This document shows positions 12,060 through 24,930 of a stretch of DNA of 64,000 nt, piece after piece. Made by a program: the position numbers and the translations under genes. Each line of letters starts with the position of its first letter. The first letter of the stretch is position 1. The DNA is taken from the NCBI RefSeq assembly GCF_029227915.1, contig NC_079879.1:27530501-27594500 (forward strand), in the 5' to 3' direction. The notes below the pieces were generated by a model that was given only the letters and a program-made list of their open reading frames with translations, was not told the DNA's origin and did no database searches. This stretch comes from Hydractinia symbiolongicarpus (taxonomy: Eukaryota; Cnidaria; Hydrozoa; Anthoathecata; Hydractiniidae).

Positions 12060-12790
12060 TAGTGAAGCACTTTGAGCAGGGAGACAGTTAGCGTTGCACT
12101 TCTTCCAGGATTTGCGAGAAAAAATCAAAAGCTTTCCAACGCATCATTTCAGCCTCAACTGGATCATCAGTGTTGTATCTGCTACTGTATCCTTGCAAAA
12201 ATACTGCAGGGTATATGCGGTGGCTTGTTAGTATCCCTATGGTGCATTCTAAGCAAAGTCTGTTGCCTCGACGCACTTTCCACTTGAAGACTACCGGACA
12301 GGCGAAGAGTACTTCAACGACAGAGCTTTGCAGAAGCTGTGTGCATTTTCCACGAAACAGAAGATAAATCTTACAGTGCCTTAACAAAATTATCATTTTT
12401 TTTGTTGCAGCATTTTGTTTTCGGTGAACCAATGGCCAGGGTGATCTCACTGTGGAAAACTGCTTAGTCGCTTTTACAAACATATTTGCATGTTGCGATA
12501 TCATTTTCCGCTGATTCTGAAAAATAAACGTTCACATTGTGTTTTTGTGGTAGCACCAAACGAACAGGGTACCAACACCTTGGCCCCAAAAGTTCACAGA
12601 CACGTTATAGTATTGACCATTGTTATGTTCCTGTTGTTCTAAACAACAAGCCCAATAGTCAACAAGAACCTTACCACCTCCTGTATTGAAGGTGGCCTCT
12701 ACAGCTTTTCCGAAACTTTCACGGCTAGGGAATCTGTTCAAGTCAGCTCGACTATACGTGATCAGATAGGTTCTTTTGTTGTTGTTTTAA
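12060..12790 (-). pseudogene. HUH-Rep-like gene remnant, decayed
   Basis: Minus-strand pieces read YSRADLNRFPSRESFGKAVE, DYWACCLEQQEHN and QYYNVSVNF (12532-12790), then AKATKQF-like and STVRSPWPLVHRK (12380-12504). This resembles an uncharacterised cnidarian repeat family whose members have a hydrophobic strand, a His-x-His strand and a Tyr-x-x-Lys helix, as in HUH rolling-circle replication proteins. In this copy the His-x-His strand is degenerate (YYNVSV) and the Tyr motif is not readable. The region 12088-12370 is open in the same orientation but I recognise nothing in it. Family assignment is from memory of the pattern and is tentative. Confidence 0.35.
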
Positions 12791-15700
12791 GAAGCAATTT
12801 TGCATTGTAATATATATAGTATTAATTTACTGCGAAAAAAAGACATTGTATATATTAGATTATGTAACAATAGTTTGATTTTTAATGTTTGGTGGTTTTT
12901 GCGTTTGTTATTACTGGTATGCTAGAGACCAGACATTTTACATTTAACTGTAACCATGCCTTTGCTGACAATCACCCTAGCTATATTTAGTTGGTTATGT
13001 CTTACATGAAACTTAAATTTCCCATTCAAACGAGTTTTCTATGCTAAAACACATCAGACACATCTGCAATATCACATACAAGCATTGACGCTTATAAAGT
13101 GCCCTCTCTGTAGTTTGAATTTCCCTCCAAATATTTTTGTTTTGGAGTGGTGTTAAAGTCACACGATTTTAAATATACCTACACGAGTTTATAAATATGG
13201 TAGCTGCAGCATATGTGTTTTTCATGGTGTGTCTGAACTGTCGTTTGATATTTTTTGAGTGGTATGTTATGGGAAAACCTCTTGCCAAAATCTTTCTCAT
13301 TCTCAGACAAGCCTTCACAAAACTAGTGAAACAAACTCCCCTTCCCCTTTTTCAGTGTTGTTGTGACTTTTTTGGCTAGCTAGGACCCTTGTTCTACCCC
13401 ACTCCAACTTCTCACCTGCTTACACATGGTTTTTTAACATTGAGTTGAGGGAGTGTTTTGATGTGATTTGCTGTTATCTCTTACCAAATATTGAGTTTTC
13501 TTACTTAATTTTGTGAACGGTTGTAGCTAGCAGACATATCACACTTGTGCAAAACTTAGCCACAGGAGTCACATATAAGATACCTAGAAAAATGTCACGT
13601 TTCGAAACAAAATTTGGGTCTGAAAACACTACAAAAAGGAATAACAGCTGAAATGAAATTATCCAGACATATAATATTCGTATATAAAATATATGAAACA
13701 AAGAAAAAATTATTTAGCTACCTATGCAATTTATAACACATTTAAGTGGTCAGCTAGAAGATTAATCTCTAACCTCTCGTGTCAGGCCTTAGATTGCTAA
13801 GGCCTTTCTTGATAGTAAGTTTCTCACGTGGTTCTTTTTAGCACTTATAATTATTTTGCCAACATACTTCGGGAAAAGTGAACCAGACTTTGACTGTTCG
13901 GAGCATTTTCATCAGTAGTGAATTTGTCATGCTAAAGCACACTATATATTGTTGTTTAAACGCAGCATTTATTGCTTCTGGGAAATTTTTTGACATAGTT
14001 CAACTAGGAAAGTTGCTAGCTAAGGGAAGGAAAGGGATCGTAGCGTAGATATAAGAACGGAAGTTTATGTAGGAACTTTTGCCGATTTTCAAAATTGAAG
14101 TATTTTTTCAAGGACAACCTGTCTAATTCACCTCGACACTTTGCAGTTGCCGGGGCAAATGCCGACGTGATAAAATTTTTGATTCATGTCGGCAAGTATT
14201 TGCCGACATGGTTTCTTCTAAGCAAAACTCGGTCCAAGTTACATCAACTTGGAATTACAAAAAGGTTTTGCTCTTTTCTCTCTTAGTTTACCTGTTTTTT
14301 GTGTACAGGGGTGTGTAAAACGTGAAAAAAATTAAATTGACCAGGCTGAATGGTGAAGACTTGCCAGTATCGCTCCATGTAAAAAGGCAAGGCCAATTTG
14401 CCTTCTTTAGACAACTTCCACACTTTCCTGAACTTACCAAAAGTATGTACTCTTGTGATGCAATACAGTATATACATTTAATTCTGCTCAATTGGCCACA
14501 AAAAAGACAACCCTTAACTAAACCGAGTGACATAATTATCAAGTAAATTGTATAAAAAGCAGAGTTGTGGGACTTCACATTTATCCAATCTCTTTGAGCA
14601 ATTCAACAATTTTTGTTCGTGAAAACATTCTGCAGTATGCCTGCGTATGTTTTTTATCAAAGTCATAAATTTGTTTTCTGAATTACTTAGGGTTGCAAGA
14701 TAGGTGCTTTGCAACCAAAAAAGTCGTGATTTCAAATTTCATAAAATGAATTTTCTGAAAAAATTTTTTTTTCAAAAGATCAAACTCACCCTTGTTGCTT
14801 CAGCGAGTCGACATTATTGTTTCGTGAATACTTCGGGTAAGTTTAAGAATTCCTCAGGAAACTTAACATAAAAAGGCGCTTTTAACTACAATCCAAGAGC
14901 TATTTCCAGTGGGTCAGCACCCAAAAAAGATCTTAAGCCTCTTTAATTAGTGAGTAGCTGTTCTGTGTGTAGCAAGCCGGCTAGTTAGCTAACTGGCCAA
15001 GCTACTTAGCTCCAAATAAACTAAGATAAGAAGGGGCAAATTATCACTAAAAGGTCAGCTAGCTTGCATACATTTTTTACTTTCATGCAGTTAAGTAGCT
15101 AATAAAAATTATATTGTTTCTGAACTGATATAATCCATAACATTAAAAAAGCATCAACTTTCCTGTACATGCTATAACCAGCCAGTAAGAGTGAAAAATA
15201 TAAGAAGTTTTTGGTGGAGGTGTTGCCCCGAAACATTTCTGATCGCACGAAGAATACACTTATTTAAGATTGGCTAATGGATAGGTTGAGATTGAAAAGA
15301 GGACGGGTCAGTGGGTCATAGTTAGGATGGTGCGTCTATTGACGGGCTCATTCCAACCATAGACAAATGTATGAGATGGGTCTTAGGTTGATACTGCCCC
15401 AACTATTGACAGAGGAATTGTGCGTTTGAGATGCGACAGTCCTTTAAAATTTAAAAAAAAGACAGGCCAGGCTCAACTGTGGACAAATGCAGTGTCTAAA
15501 GAAGACAATAAATTTCTGGAAGAGAATAAATCATGAAAATGATAAATGCAACAGTTGGCAAAATATGCTGTTTTCTCAAAATATAATTTATTACAAATAT
15601 AGCTAAACCAATCATCAATACAAATATTATCCATGTCAAATATTCTACTTTCTTGAAAATTAAAGATTACACAAAATAAATAAGGGTTAGTACCTAGTAG

Positions 15701-16829
15701 TCTGAGATAACACTATCAAACACTGCAGACGTTTTTTAAATCTTACAAAAACGTGCTTTTAAAACATTTTAATAGTTTAGAAGGTAGCTCTTATATTTTT
15801 GTGCTGACTCATTATCACCGTTCAATGAAGCCGACATGTAATTTTCTGTATGAACCTACGCACGAAGTTATTTGATGGATATCTGAATCATCATCTGTCA
15901 GCGGATTGGTTTCCACACTTTCACAATCCGCAACATTTAAGATAGACAGACGCAGTGTGGAAACAAAAGTTGTCTTTCTGTACAAGTCTGTCTATATAAT
16001 TAACTTTCAAGGAACAAAAAAAATATGATAAACATGCAAAGTAGAGAGAATGGAAACGTCCAAATCTGTCGAATTTTTGTACAAATGAACAAAAAGTGTT
16101 ACCAAGCTAATTAAGGAAAATGTGCTCACTTTTTTTTCAGAAAACTTCAATGTTTATATTCTTTATTACGATTTTCATATTTTTATAGCCAAACAACTAG
16201 AGCAGGAAAATAATAGACGATAATAGATTTTAAAAACTTCTAATAGCCATACATAAAAAATAATAAAAATAATATAAAATAATTTTGTTAAGGGCGAAAA
16301 CTTTGTTCTTCAAACAGTTCTTTCTGTAAAGATGACAAAACAGAGCCAGCGAGTTGCACAATAATTTCAATATATGAAAACCAGGCGTACAGGTATAATT
16401 AAAAAGCATTAGCAAGCTAGGCTAAGACGCACGCTATCACAGGAATTTTCTATCCTTAATTTTAGTTTTCTTGTCACGTTTGTTATTTAGATTAACTAAT
16501 TGAATAGACACTTGATTAGGGAGGCAATCAGTTACAGAGATATTTCAATTTATTTCCAAGCCATGTGGTCTTAAACTTTATTAATTCTAATATCCACGTT
16601 GATCATTGCGATGTTTTAATAACTGCTTCGCAAATATGTACATCCCTTTTGAAACAGAGTAAACGTATTAATATAGCAGAAATAAAGAAGAACATCTCAG
16701 TAAATTTAAAAAAATATGTGACTCATCTCTTTAATAATAGCCGTATTTTGTCCGACCCCCCGCTGAGTTAGAAAATCGTGCTACTGAAACACGAATATCA
16801 AATGCGATATATTTTTATCCACTCTGTTG
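12791..16829. other. Long gene-poor stretch
   Basis: Short frames only, none with recognisable motifs or codon structure. It holds scattered GCTAGTTAGCTA-type repeats (14975-15105) and an inverted pair around 14150-14215 based on ATGTCGGCAA. I see no RNA gene, no transposase fragment and no convincing exon. Confidence 0.45.
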
Positions 16830-17012
16830 CCTCAGTTAAATTAAAAGGACCGGCGAACCCATGGATTTTTCCACGGGCTAACGACTAGTCTATATTATGA
16901 TACCCGTATGCGTCTGTCTGTCACGCAAAATGGTAGCCGCAGTAGCGAGACACAGGAAATGCGCTTAATAAAGAACGGGCGAAGCTGCGGATTTATCCAC
17001 GGGTTACCGACT
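16830..17012 (+). mobile_element. Two tandem Helitron-type 3' ends
   Basis: At 16858-16890 the sequence reads TGGATTTTTCCACGGG then CTAACGACTAGT. A second end lies at 16991-17012 (GGATTTATCCACGGG then TTACCGACTAGT). Each has a short hairpin (TGGA/TCCA), a spacer of about 12 nt, and a terminal CTAG followed by T, as for Helitron 3' ends. The second unit starts with TCTATATTATGATACCCGTA immediately after the first CTAG, giving the 5' TC. They are therefore head to tail, with the second unit only about 120 bp long and non-coding. Confidence 0.65.
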
Positions 17013-17348
17013 AGTATACTATAATTAATAGTAGTTATTCTATTGCACAAAAATGTGCAGTAAGTCAAGTTTTAAGGTTGATATTGATTGATAAAGATAT
17101 TAGTTGTTAAGATGGTCATTTCATATCATTTAAACGAGAAAGAACCAACATTGAAATTATCTTGCCTAGCAGGTAATTCTGGTGTTCAATTTTCTAACAG
17201 GGAAAGTATAAAAAAGTTACTATATATGCAGATTTGAAATACTTGTTGCTTTTTAATAGTGAAGAAAAATATATCAGTTCACATCAATAATATCATTTCA
17301 GTTCATCGTAAAGTCGCTACCAAATTTGTCGTGGTTAAATAAATTATA

Positions 17349-17859
17349 CAGTGGACCCTCTAACGCGAATAGCCACGGGGAATTAAAAACAGTTCGAATT
17401 AAGGAGAGTTCGAGTAATAGAGCGTTTGGCAGGAACTTCAGCAACAACTCTTTTAAAGCGTCGTGATTATAAAATTTAAAAAAGATAGGATGATGTTTAC
17501 GTTTTGTTAAAATGACATTTGAACACGCATTTGAATCACTTAAGGTCTCTTACACATGTAAGTATACGAATCGATTAAGATTCCATTTACGTCAAATAAA
17601 AGCAAGAAAGAAGCGCTAATGTCATTGAAATCATTTGAAGTCTGAAATGTCTATCGCGTGTTTCTAGTTATAAAGAGAAAATACGCAAAGGGACAAAAAA
17701 AAAGAAATTGTTTGAGTTAAGGAGGTTTTCGAGTTATGGAGGTTCCAGTAATAGAGAGTTATTCAGGAAAGTTATTAGGAAATCTCCGCCGTGTCAGCAA
17801 AATTGTTCGAGTCATGGAGATATTCAAGTAATGAGGTTCGAGTTATAGAGAGTCCATTG
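17349..17859. repeat. Tigger/pogo-like MITE with TA target duplication
   Basis: Flanked by TA on both sides (17347-17348 and 17860-17861). The tips are CAGTGGACCCTCT and AGAGAGTCCATTG, inverted repeats of each other. Inward, GTTCGAATTAAGGAGAGTTC and GTTCGAGTTATAGAGAGTCC continue the inverted repeat imperfectly, and further GTTCGAGT copies lie internally. No coding capacity in 511 bp. TIR sequence and TA duplication fit non-autonomous Tc1/mariner-Tigger elements. Confidence 0.75.
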
Positions 17860-17861
17860 TA

Positions 17862-18977
17862 CCTATTAAACAAACAAGATAGCGTAGTCGAGATAAAATT
17901 TAAGAAAGGAAAACTTATCACCACAAAACTTTAAAGGGAACGATCATCTTTTTTGTAATTACTTCACATGTTACACTTCCTTGAATTCAAATCGCCACGA
18001 TTTTTATCATCTTTCTGTATGTGAAGGGATTACAGAGGTGGCAAAACAGATAGATATGACAAAAAATTGCAAAGCAAAAGCACCTATATTATCCACTTTT
18101 ATTGACATTCAATAACATTCAAAAACAAGTTTAAGTAAAGTTTCACCACAACCTGCTTTTTATAAACATTCGATAGTTTGACTAAATAAAATATATTTCT
18201 CCAACTGACTTTTTGTCTATCACTAAAATAATACCTAACTACGTAGCGAGATATTGGTCAGCTCATGCTGTGGGCAAACACAAAATGCAGGTGTGATGTT
18301 TTGGGCAAATTGCGCAGCTTTTATCAATGGCATTTTAATTCATAATTTTATTAAATTTATTTGAAAGTACTTATTACTTAAAATTTGTGAATGACTATTT
18401 GCTTAGATAAACATGTAAGCTTCTATGACAGTTAAACTTTCGAAAGAGTGTGAGACAGAACTGACAAGCGATACAAAGGTGAATTAAATTGTCTTATAAT
18501 TTGTCGTATAATTTATAACGGAAGGCGCGGAGCACATGATTTGGTGAAGTAATTAAAACAATTTTACTTTTTATCATCAATTAAGGATACATTTAAGTAG
18601 GGGAAATGACACTGCAAAAATTTTTTGGTTTTGCCTACGTTGCTTTTATTAGTTCAATTTTAAAACAATTTGTGTAATTATTTGTCTTCCGAGAGATGCC
18701 TAAAGTTGATATAAATTAGAGCTTAATACCGTCATTTCACTTTTTAAGAGTATAAAAAGATAGAAGCTGCCAAATGTTAAAAGACTCTTCGCAACTGTAA
18801 GTGGCGTCACTTAATTTTTCTTTCATTCAGTATATGTCTAACTAGACATCAATATCAAGAGCAGATATGAGCTGTAGAAAGTTTGTAACTATAACACAGG
18901 ATACGTTCATAATTGAACTTATTTCTATTTTGTAAATTCTCTATTCAACTTCAACCATTTTCTTTATAGATAAGAAA
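17862..18977. other. Intergenic, no gene recognised
   Basis: No exon or element was identified. The 3' end of the stretch holds an acceptor-like TTCTTTATAG eight bases before the dispanin start codon. Confidence 0.4.
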
Positions 18978-20740
18978 ATGGAAAAGAATCAACCCACTCC
19001 CGACTACAACAGAATGTACAACGATGACGAGTTTGGATATCCTGTGACAAATCAACCCTACATCTATCCTGGACGTTCTGTATGTTAATAAACTTAAAGG
19101 CGGGTTTCCACTGAAACGAATGTAGTCAAATCGATTGAATCGATCCATGGATTTTTAATTAAAATTGATTTTCACTTAAATTCCACCATATCTTAATCGA
19201 TGACGATTCATTCAAATTTATTTTAAAACAAATAACACAAATTTGATATGAAATAATGATATTTAGCATGTACAAAATATTTTCGTGCTATTCTTTAAAA
19301 ATTACTCATTCTTTTGCTTTGTGAGACTTTGAAACTTTTCTAAGAAGTGTCCGAAGACATTGAAATCCGCAATCTCATTCTACAAATAATATCTTAAATT
19401 CCTCAACACTCATCGACGAAAAATCACTCATCAGTGACGGTTGCTTTTGTCAAATAGTGTATTGATGTTGATGCATCAAATACACAATTACATTTTTGTT
19501 TAATATGTTTTAGCTGTCTTGCTTTTTCCCGCTTCTCAAAAAAGTTCATTTCTTCGTTGATTTGTTTAAACCACGTGGGTAAAAATCAATCAAGTAGAAA
19601 GCAATCCTACTTTTAAATTCTATTGAATTCGACCGCTGGGTCGACGTCGATCGACGAAGATGATGCAATGTTCTATTTTTAGTAGCCACCATTATCAAAC
19701 AAAAGCAACTTTTAGTTCGTCCATATTTTGTTTATTTGTGACGCCATGATGCGGTCGACGACAATCGATTTGACCATATTCGTTTAAGTGGAAACCCTCC
19801 GTTACACTACTTTTTGTGTATTTTTTTTAAAGATTTGCTTTACGGACTTTACTAAAAAAATATTCTTTCCATTTTGCTAAATAGCATAGCTATGATACTG
19901 ACTAGCTTTGTACATCGAATCAATGAGCACCATCAAATGTAATACCTACCAGTATCAAAGATAAAAATCAAATATCGCGTACGCATTCAATAAACAATGT
20001 TATTATTTGTTGCATCTCATTTTCTTAAGGTAAAAACTGTTACCATTTCTTTTTTCTCCTTATGCAAAACAAAAACTATTTTAAGTTTGATTCTATGTGG
20101 GAAAATCTATTAGAATTTATGGAGATGACTGACTTAAACAGCACTCAGCCTCGTTTAAAAATCCCAAGACCAAATGTGTAACGAATTTTGATGTAATTGC
20201 TTCATCTGAATAAAATTTGCAAATCGGAACACTGCGCCACATCATTTAAAAAAGCAACTTAAGAAATCAAATGTAGCACGGAAAATTTCCTCTGCGATCC
20301 TTATTCAATGTATTTACATTTAGCAACCCATGTCTACAATGGTACCAGTTCAACAACCTTATGCAGAAACTGTGAATATACCAAACTATTTTGCTATATC
20401 TTTGCTATCTTGTATATTTTGTTGTTGGCCGGTTGGTATTGCTGCTATACTTAAATCCCAGGAGGTGAGTATCAAGGATTATTTTTTGTATAGGTTGTTG
20501 GAGCGGATGTTATTTCATTTATACAGCACATCTTCATTTTCTTTTAAAACATGTCGTAGTTGTTACTATCGTATGTTTTAGGTTAATAACGCACTTGCTG
20601 TCAACGATATTCCACGTGCTCGAAAAGCATCAGACGCTGCTAAGAAATATGCCATCATTGCTTTTGTGCTTGGTTTGATTCTTATACCTGTCGTCGTTGT
20701 GACAAGAATAATGATAGCAAGCCAACAAGAACAACGATAG
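18978..20740 (+). CDS. CD225/dispanin (IFITM-like) gene, copy 1
   Basis: Three exons: 18978-19079 (donor GTATGT), 20324-20464 (acceptor TTTACATTTAG, donor GTGAGT) and 20582-20740 (acceptor TATGTTTTAG, stop TAG), all phase 0, giving 133 residues. Residues 1-50 are polar and Pro/Gln/Tyr-rich. The CD225 domain follows, with an intramembrane segment (about 56-77) containing the conserved palmitoylation-type cysteines and CCWPVGI (67-73), a basic/polar loop (VNDIPRARKASDAAKKYA), and a C-terminal transmembrane helix (about 104-124). Dispanins are small membrane proteins of plasma and endosomal membranes; vertebrate IFITMs restrict virus entry, but the role of cnidarian members is unknown. Intron 1 contains a MITE. 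An acceptor-like TTTATAG lies 8 nt before the ATG. Copies 2 and 3 lie downstream on the same strand. Confidence 0.9.
19098..19801. repeat. MITE in intron 1 of dispanin copy 1
   Basis: The left end GGCGGGTTTCCACTGAAACG with ATGTAGTCAAATCGATT is matched in reverse complement by the right end (GAGGGTTTCCACTTAAACGA, then TATGGTCAAATCGATT), an inverted repeat of about 42 bp with few mismatches. The interior is AT-rich and non-coding. The family was not identified. Confidence 0.75.
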
Positions 20741-23700
20741 AAGTGTCAACAACACAATACGACGACAAGTATCTTAACATACTAGCATATAGTTACAAAC
20801 TAATTGTCGCCCCATACTTGAACATTCGTTTATCTGTTTTTATTGATTATTATATTTATTTAATTGAGTATCTTGGGATTTGAAACAAATAATGAAAAAT
20901 ATGAAGTATGGTTGATTTTGGAGACTTTACATGAAATTCTTTCGCACATTCCAAATATTACCAAATAAGAAAGTGAGTTACACTGCCATGGCACACATTT
21001 TATTTAGACTTTATCTGACTAATTTCAATTAACGAAAATTGGCCTTAGTATTTTCTGTCCATGTATTTTTGTTAAAATTGATATGTAACCCAAAACACGT
21101 CATGCCAAGTTTTAAGTCATTTTTTTAAGTTCTACTGAAGATATACGAATTGTATTTTATTCAAAACGTATGGTTTCAATCGAAATTTCTGTTTTAAACA
21201 GCTGACCTTTTCTTTTCTTTGTTTTAACATTGTACAAGATTTGCTTTGCTTAGGTCATGTGGGTTGCAAAATATTAAAAGCGGCTTGACATTCGTCCTGA
21301 ATATAAAGCCTAAAACTTCCTGGCATGTACAAGGTTAAAAAACAATCCAAAGACTGTCGATACACTGGTATAGCTAAAACAGTCACAGAACAAGCTCCTA
21401 CATTAATCTTGAATAAAAAACCGAAAACTGATTGCGGATATCACCTCACAGTCAAGCAATTTTGGGGCTGTAAAAAGTCCAGAATTTGTTTAAACTACAC
21501 CTTCTGCATACCCGGTCTATCATTACTTAGTCATAGTTGAAACAGTTGGGAATGCTCCAATACAGGTGTAAAAAACTAGCTACATTTAAATGTTTAAATT
21601 TAAAACAGAATAAAAACGTCTATGCTGTTGGTACTTTAACCTTAGGTAGGTAACAATAACATTATCTACCTATAACATTATCCGTAAGCAACAATAACAC
21701 AGAATAAAATATAAAGTTGTAGCTACCTAGCAGCAAGATTCTTGCATAAGTATGGTAGGTATGATAGGTTGCTATCTTAGCTAGTACATAACTTTAATAA
21801 ACTTGTTCCGCATTTATGTGTAGCTTAAAGCAAATAAAAGTGCTTGAAAAGGTATAATTCTTACATGGCGCAATTTTTTCCGCTTACGAGATTTAGTTCT
21901 GGATACTTTAAATGCTGCATTTACCTTTTTTTGTCGATTTGCACTCCAACTTATATTTTCTTCGTATAGTTGATTTAAATTATTTCTTAACTATTGAGAA
22001 AATTGACTGAATAATGACATACACATGCGTATACACAATTAAGTTAGCGCGGTCAGTAGTCAGCAATAAAAAAAGGTATGATGATATAAAACATGACAAA
22101 CAGGTACAACGTAATAGAATTCATCGCACCAATATAAAAAATAAAATGTAAGGAAGAACACATTTTTGATCTATTTTTCCGTATCGTTTATTTAAAAAAA
22201 ACTCTTATCATTCCAACAGGGTCTTTTAATGGGGTTTGTAATTAATAATTATGGTGAAACTACCGTCTTTTTAACAGTGTCATACCTAGGGTATGAATGA
22301 CTCGAAGGCTGACCCATTAGCTCAAAAAATGGAAGTGAAATGCTTCTAGTTGCTCCTAGTTAGAAACTGTGCAAAAGAAATTGAAATCAACATCTAGTCA
22401 ATTATCGTCTCATTAAACAGTTTATTACTGATTTTTCCTGAAGCTATGTTTGCTCAAGACTCCCATACATTAGACGAATAGGTCAACCGCAAAAGCAAGA
22501 CCCCTCTCTTCTTAACAGAAAAATTTCGAATAGTGACGAATTGTCAGAAAATGAAGAAAATCGTTACCTTGGTGGGACTTTGTAGATATTAACAAAGCCT
22601 TTAATCTGTTAATCACCTTAACGGCTGTTTAAAACCGCCGATTCTATATATCGTTTTTATTCAGCTTTTCAAGCTCTACACAATATTAGGAATAAATAAC
22701 TTGCAAACAGATAAAAAATAACTGACGTCATCTCCCGCGTTGGTAAGTAGGGTCAAAGAGACTAGTTGATGACGTAGTATTTAAACTCCAGTATCTCCTC
22801 AGCTGTTTGTCAAAAGTACCCGATTTTAGTACACATTTTCTTTATCAGCATTTTAAGTTTTATACAATAGACGCGTGACGGCTGAACAAATTACACTGAT
22901 AATAATTTTGTGTATCGATGGGTCATTGCTGAGATCATCACAATTCTGCCTTAGTGGATTTTCCACTTATCGACTATCTTATATAAATTTTCCTGTCAGT
23001 AGCGTCAGCGAAGTGGATGTGTATGTCTTATGGGCTTGCCGATAAATTAGTTATTTGTTGCCGTTAATACATTGGTTTGACGTCAAGAACATAATTCTGA
23101 TTAGTGAAGCCATTGCATTTCACTTTTAAGTTTAAGACTACATAATTTGGAAGCGGTTGGAAATAGCTGTTTCCCATTGTCGCGTGTGTACCCAGGAGCA
23201 AGCTACCTGAGAGCAAAACTGATCAAATTCTCTGAAACTGAACCCTAAGACCGTTTTTGAGTTGATGGGTTGCTGTCGTCCTTAAAGAATATATACATTC
23301 TACTTAGCCCTTTTTAAGGGAGCAACTAGATAAAGTTTCGCTTTGTTCGAAGTAAAATGAAATTTCTAATTAAATTAAATTCCTCTATAAAAAGACAACA
23401 AACGGGCAGCCTTAATTTACATCAATCATATAATAACTGCACATGTGCAGTTGCCAGTGAAGTTTCATTTTTGTCAAAAGAACACAAAGTGAAATTTAGA
23501 TCGAAGAAGTTTCACTTTGGGCTATAAAGTATATATCTTAAAGTTTATGAACGGTGACAAACGAGTTTTGACTTCACTTGGGACGAAAGGAAACTCTTAC
23601 GTAAACGCCGCCCAAGGTTTGTTGTTTGCTAAAAAAAAGTTTAACATGATTTGATATAATTTCTTTGAAGCAATCTTTTTACCTTTTCTCGTATACTATT

Positions 23701-24057
23701 CACAATTCGACGACCAAAACCAAACAGAAACGTCTGCATTATTATACTCGTTTGTAAAGCAACGAGTGTGATAACAGCGAACATGTGTGAAATAAACCAC
23801 AAATTTTGACAATACTTATACCTTTAAAAGCCCTTCCTTTGTATCTACTATGCTTCCTTTTTTTGTCAGCGTTAAGTAATGCCGTACGTCCGTACTTATT
23901 TATTTCATACTCATACTAATTTATGTTGTACTAATTTATTTCTATTAATTGTATTTTTTGAAAGGCAAAATAATGCTGTGACCTCATATGCAAAAAATCT
24001 AGCAAGACTCCATTCCAGATCGCATCTTTAGCAACTGTGTTTTTTAATTTTTAGAGA
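20741..24057. other. Intergenic between dispanin copies 1 and 2
   Basis: Mostly featureless. On the minus strand about 21870-21985 reads as a Lys/Arg-rich peptide (KVNAAFKVSRTKSRKRKK) that could be an exon fragment; no family recognised. A worn Helitron copy lies at about 22610-22985 and is listed separately. Confidence 0.4.
22610..22985 (+). mobile_element. Worn Helitron-like non-autonomous copy
   Basis: Shares blocks with the cluster at 30-31.6 kb: AGCTTTTCAAGCTCTACACA, TGTTTGTCAAAAGTAC, ACATTTTCTTTATCAGC, GGGTCATTGCTGA. It ends in CCTTAGTGGATTTTCCACTT then ATCGACTATC, a mutated form of the family's 3' hairpin and CTAG end. No coding sequence. Confidence 0.6.
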
Positions 24058-24930
24058 ATGGAAGAAAAATCTGGATTTCTAACCGGTTACACCTTACGCT
24101 CGACATCAACAACAACCCATTAGAATAGAACAAGTATGAATGCAGGATAATCTAGATCTTTCTTAAAGAAAATAAAACAGAAAGTGAAAACCAAAAACAA
24201 AAATAGAACAATTCTTTGTTTCAAAATTACTGTTTTTGCCGGAATACAATAACAGAAATATAATTTATTAGCATATATTTACGAACATGTTTCGATATTA
24301 AGAGTACATCACATATACACGTGGAAACTTAAAATGTTAATTGTACATCTAAGTACTTTTTAAAGACAAATATCTACCCTTTTCACACTTGCGATGTCAA
24401 TACCATTACATTTAAAAAAAATATGGGTAACAGCTTACATAAATGAATCGTCCATGATAAGGTGAACTAAGTAAATATATAAATTACTGAGCTTAAACTT
24501 CTACATTAGGACTGCTTATTCGCCCTATGTTTATGCCTTTCAGTGCACTTGTAGAAATAGCATTATGTTCATTAGGTGTCTGTACCAAACTACGCTGTCA
24601 TGTCTTGGCTAGCTTGTTTGTTTTGTTGTTGGCCAATTGGTATTGCAGCTATAATTAAATCCAACGAGGTGAGCACCATGCCAATCCCATAATAATATTA
24701 CTCGAATCACTTTTTTAATGTGGTTGCATTTACTTTGTTATCTCAAATGTAATTCGTGCTTGTTTTAGGTGGATAATGCACTTGTTGTCAAGGATATTCC
24801 ACGCGCTCAACGAGCATCAAAAGCTGCTAAGAAATACGCCATTGTTGCCGTTATACTTAGCCTGATTTTCATACCTATTGCCATTGTACTAATTCGTCAA
24901 AGTGTGTTGAATGTGATGAATGCAAATTGA
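24058..24930 (+). CDS. CD225/dispanin gene, copy 2 (first exon out of frame)
   Basis: Exon 2 (24576-24668) and exon 3 (24769-24930, stop TGA) are intact, phase 0, and encode PNYAVMSWLACLFCCWPIGI, IIKSNE, then a basic loop (VKDIPRAQRASKAAKKYA) and a terminal transmembrane helix. A likely exon 1 starts at ATG 24058 (MEEKSGF, close to MEEKAES of copy 3) but meets TAG at 24121. The frame that would match copy 3 up to the donor at 24134 is shifted by one base. Compared with the other copies, exon 2 also lacks its first 16 codons. Either this is a recent pseudogene or it uses another first exon or the internal Met at 24597. An acceptor-like AATTTTTAG stands 3 nt before the ATG. A poly(A) signal AATAAA lies near 25130. 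Confidence 0.7.
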
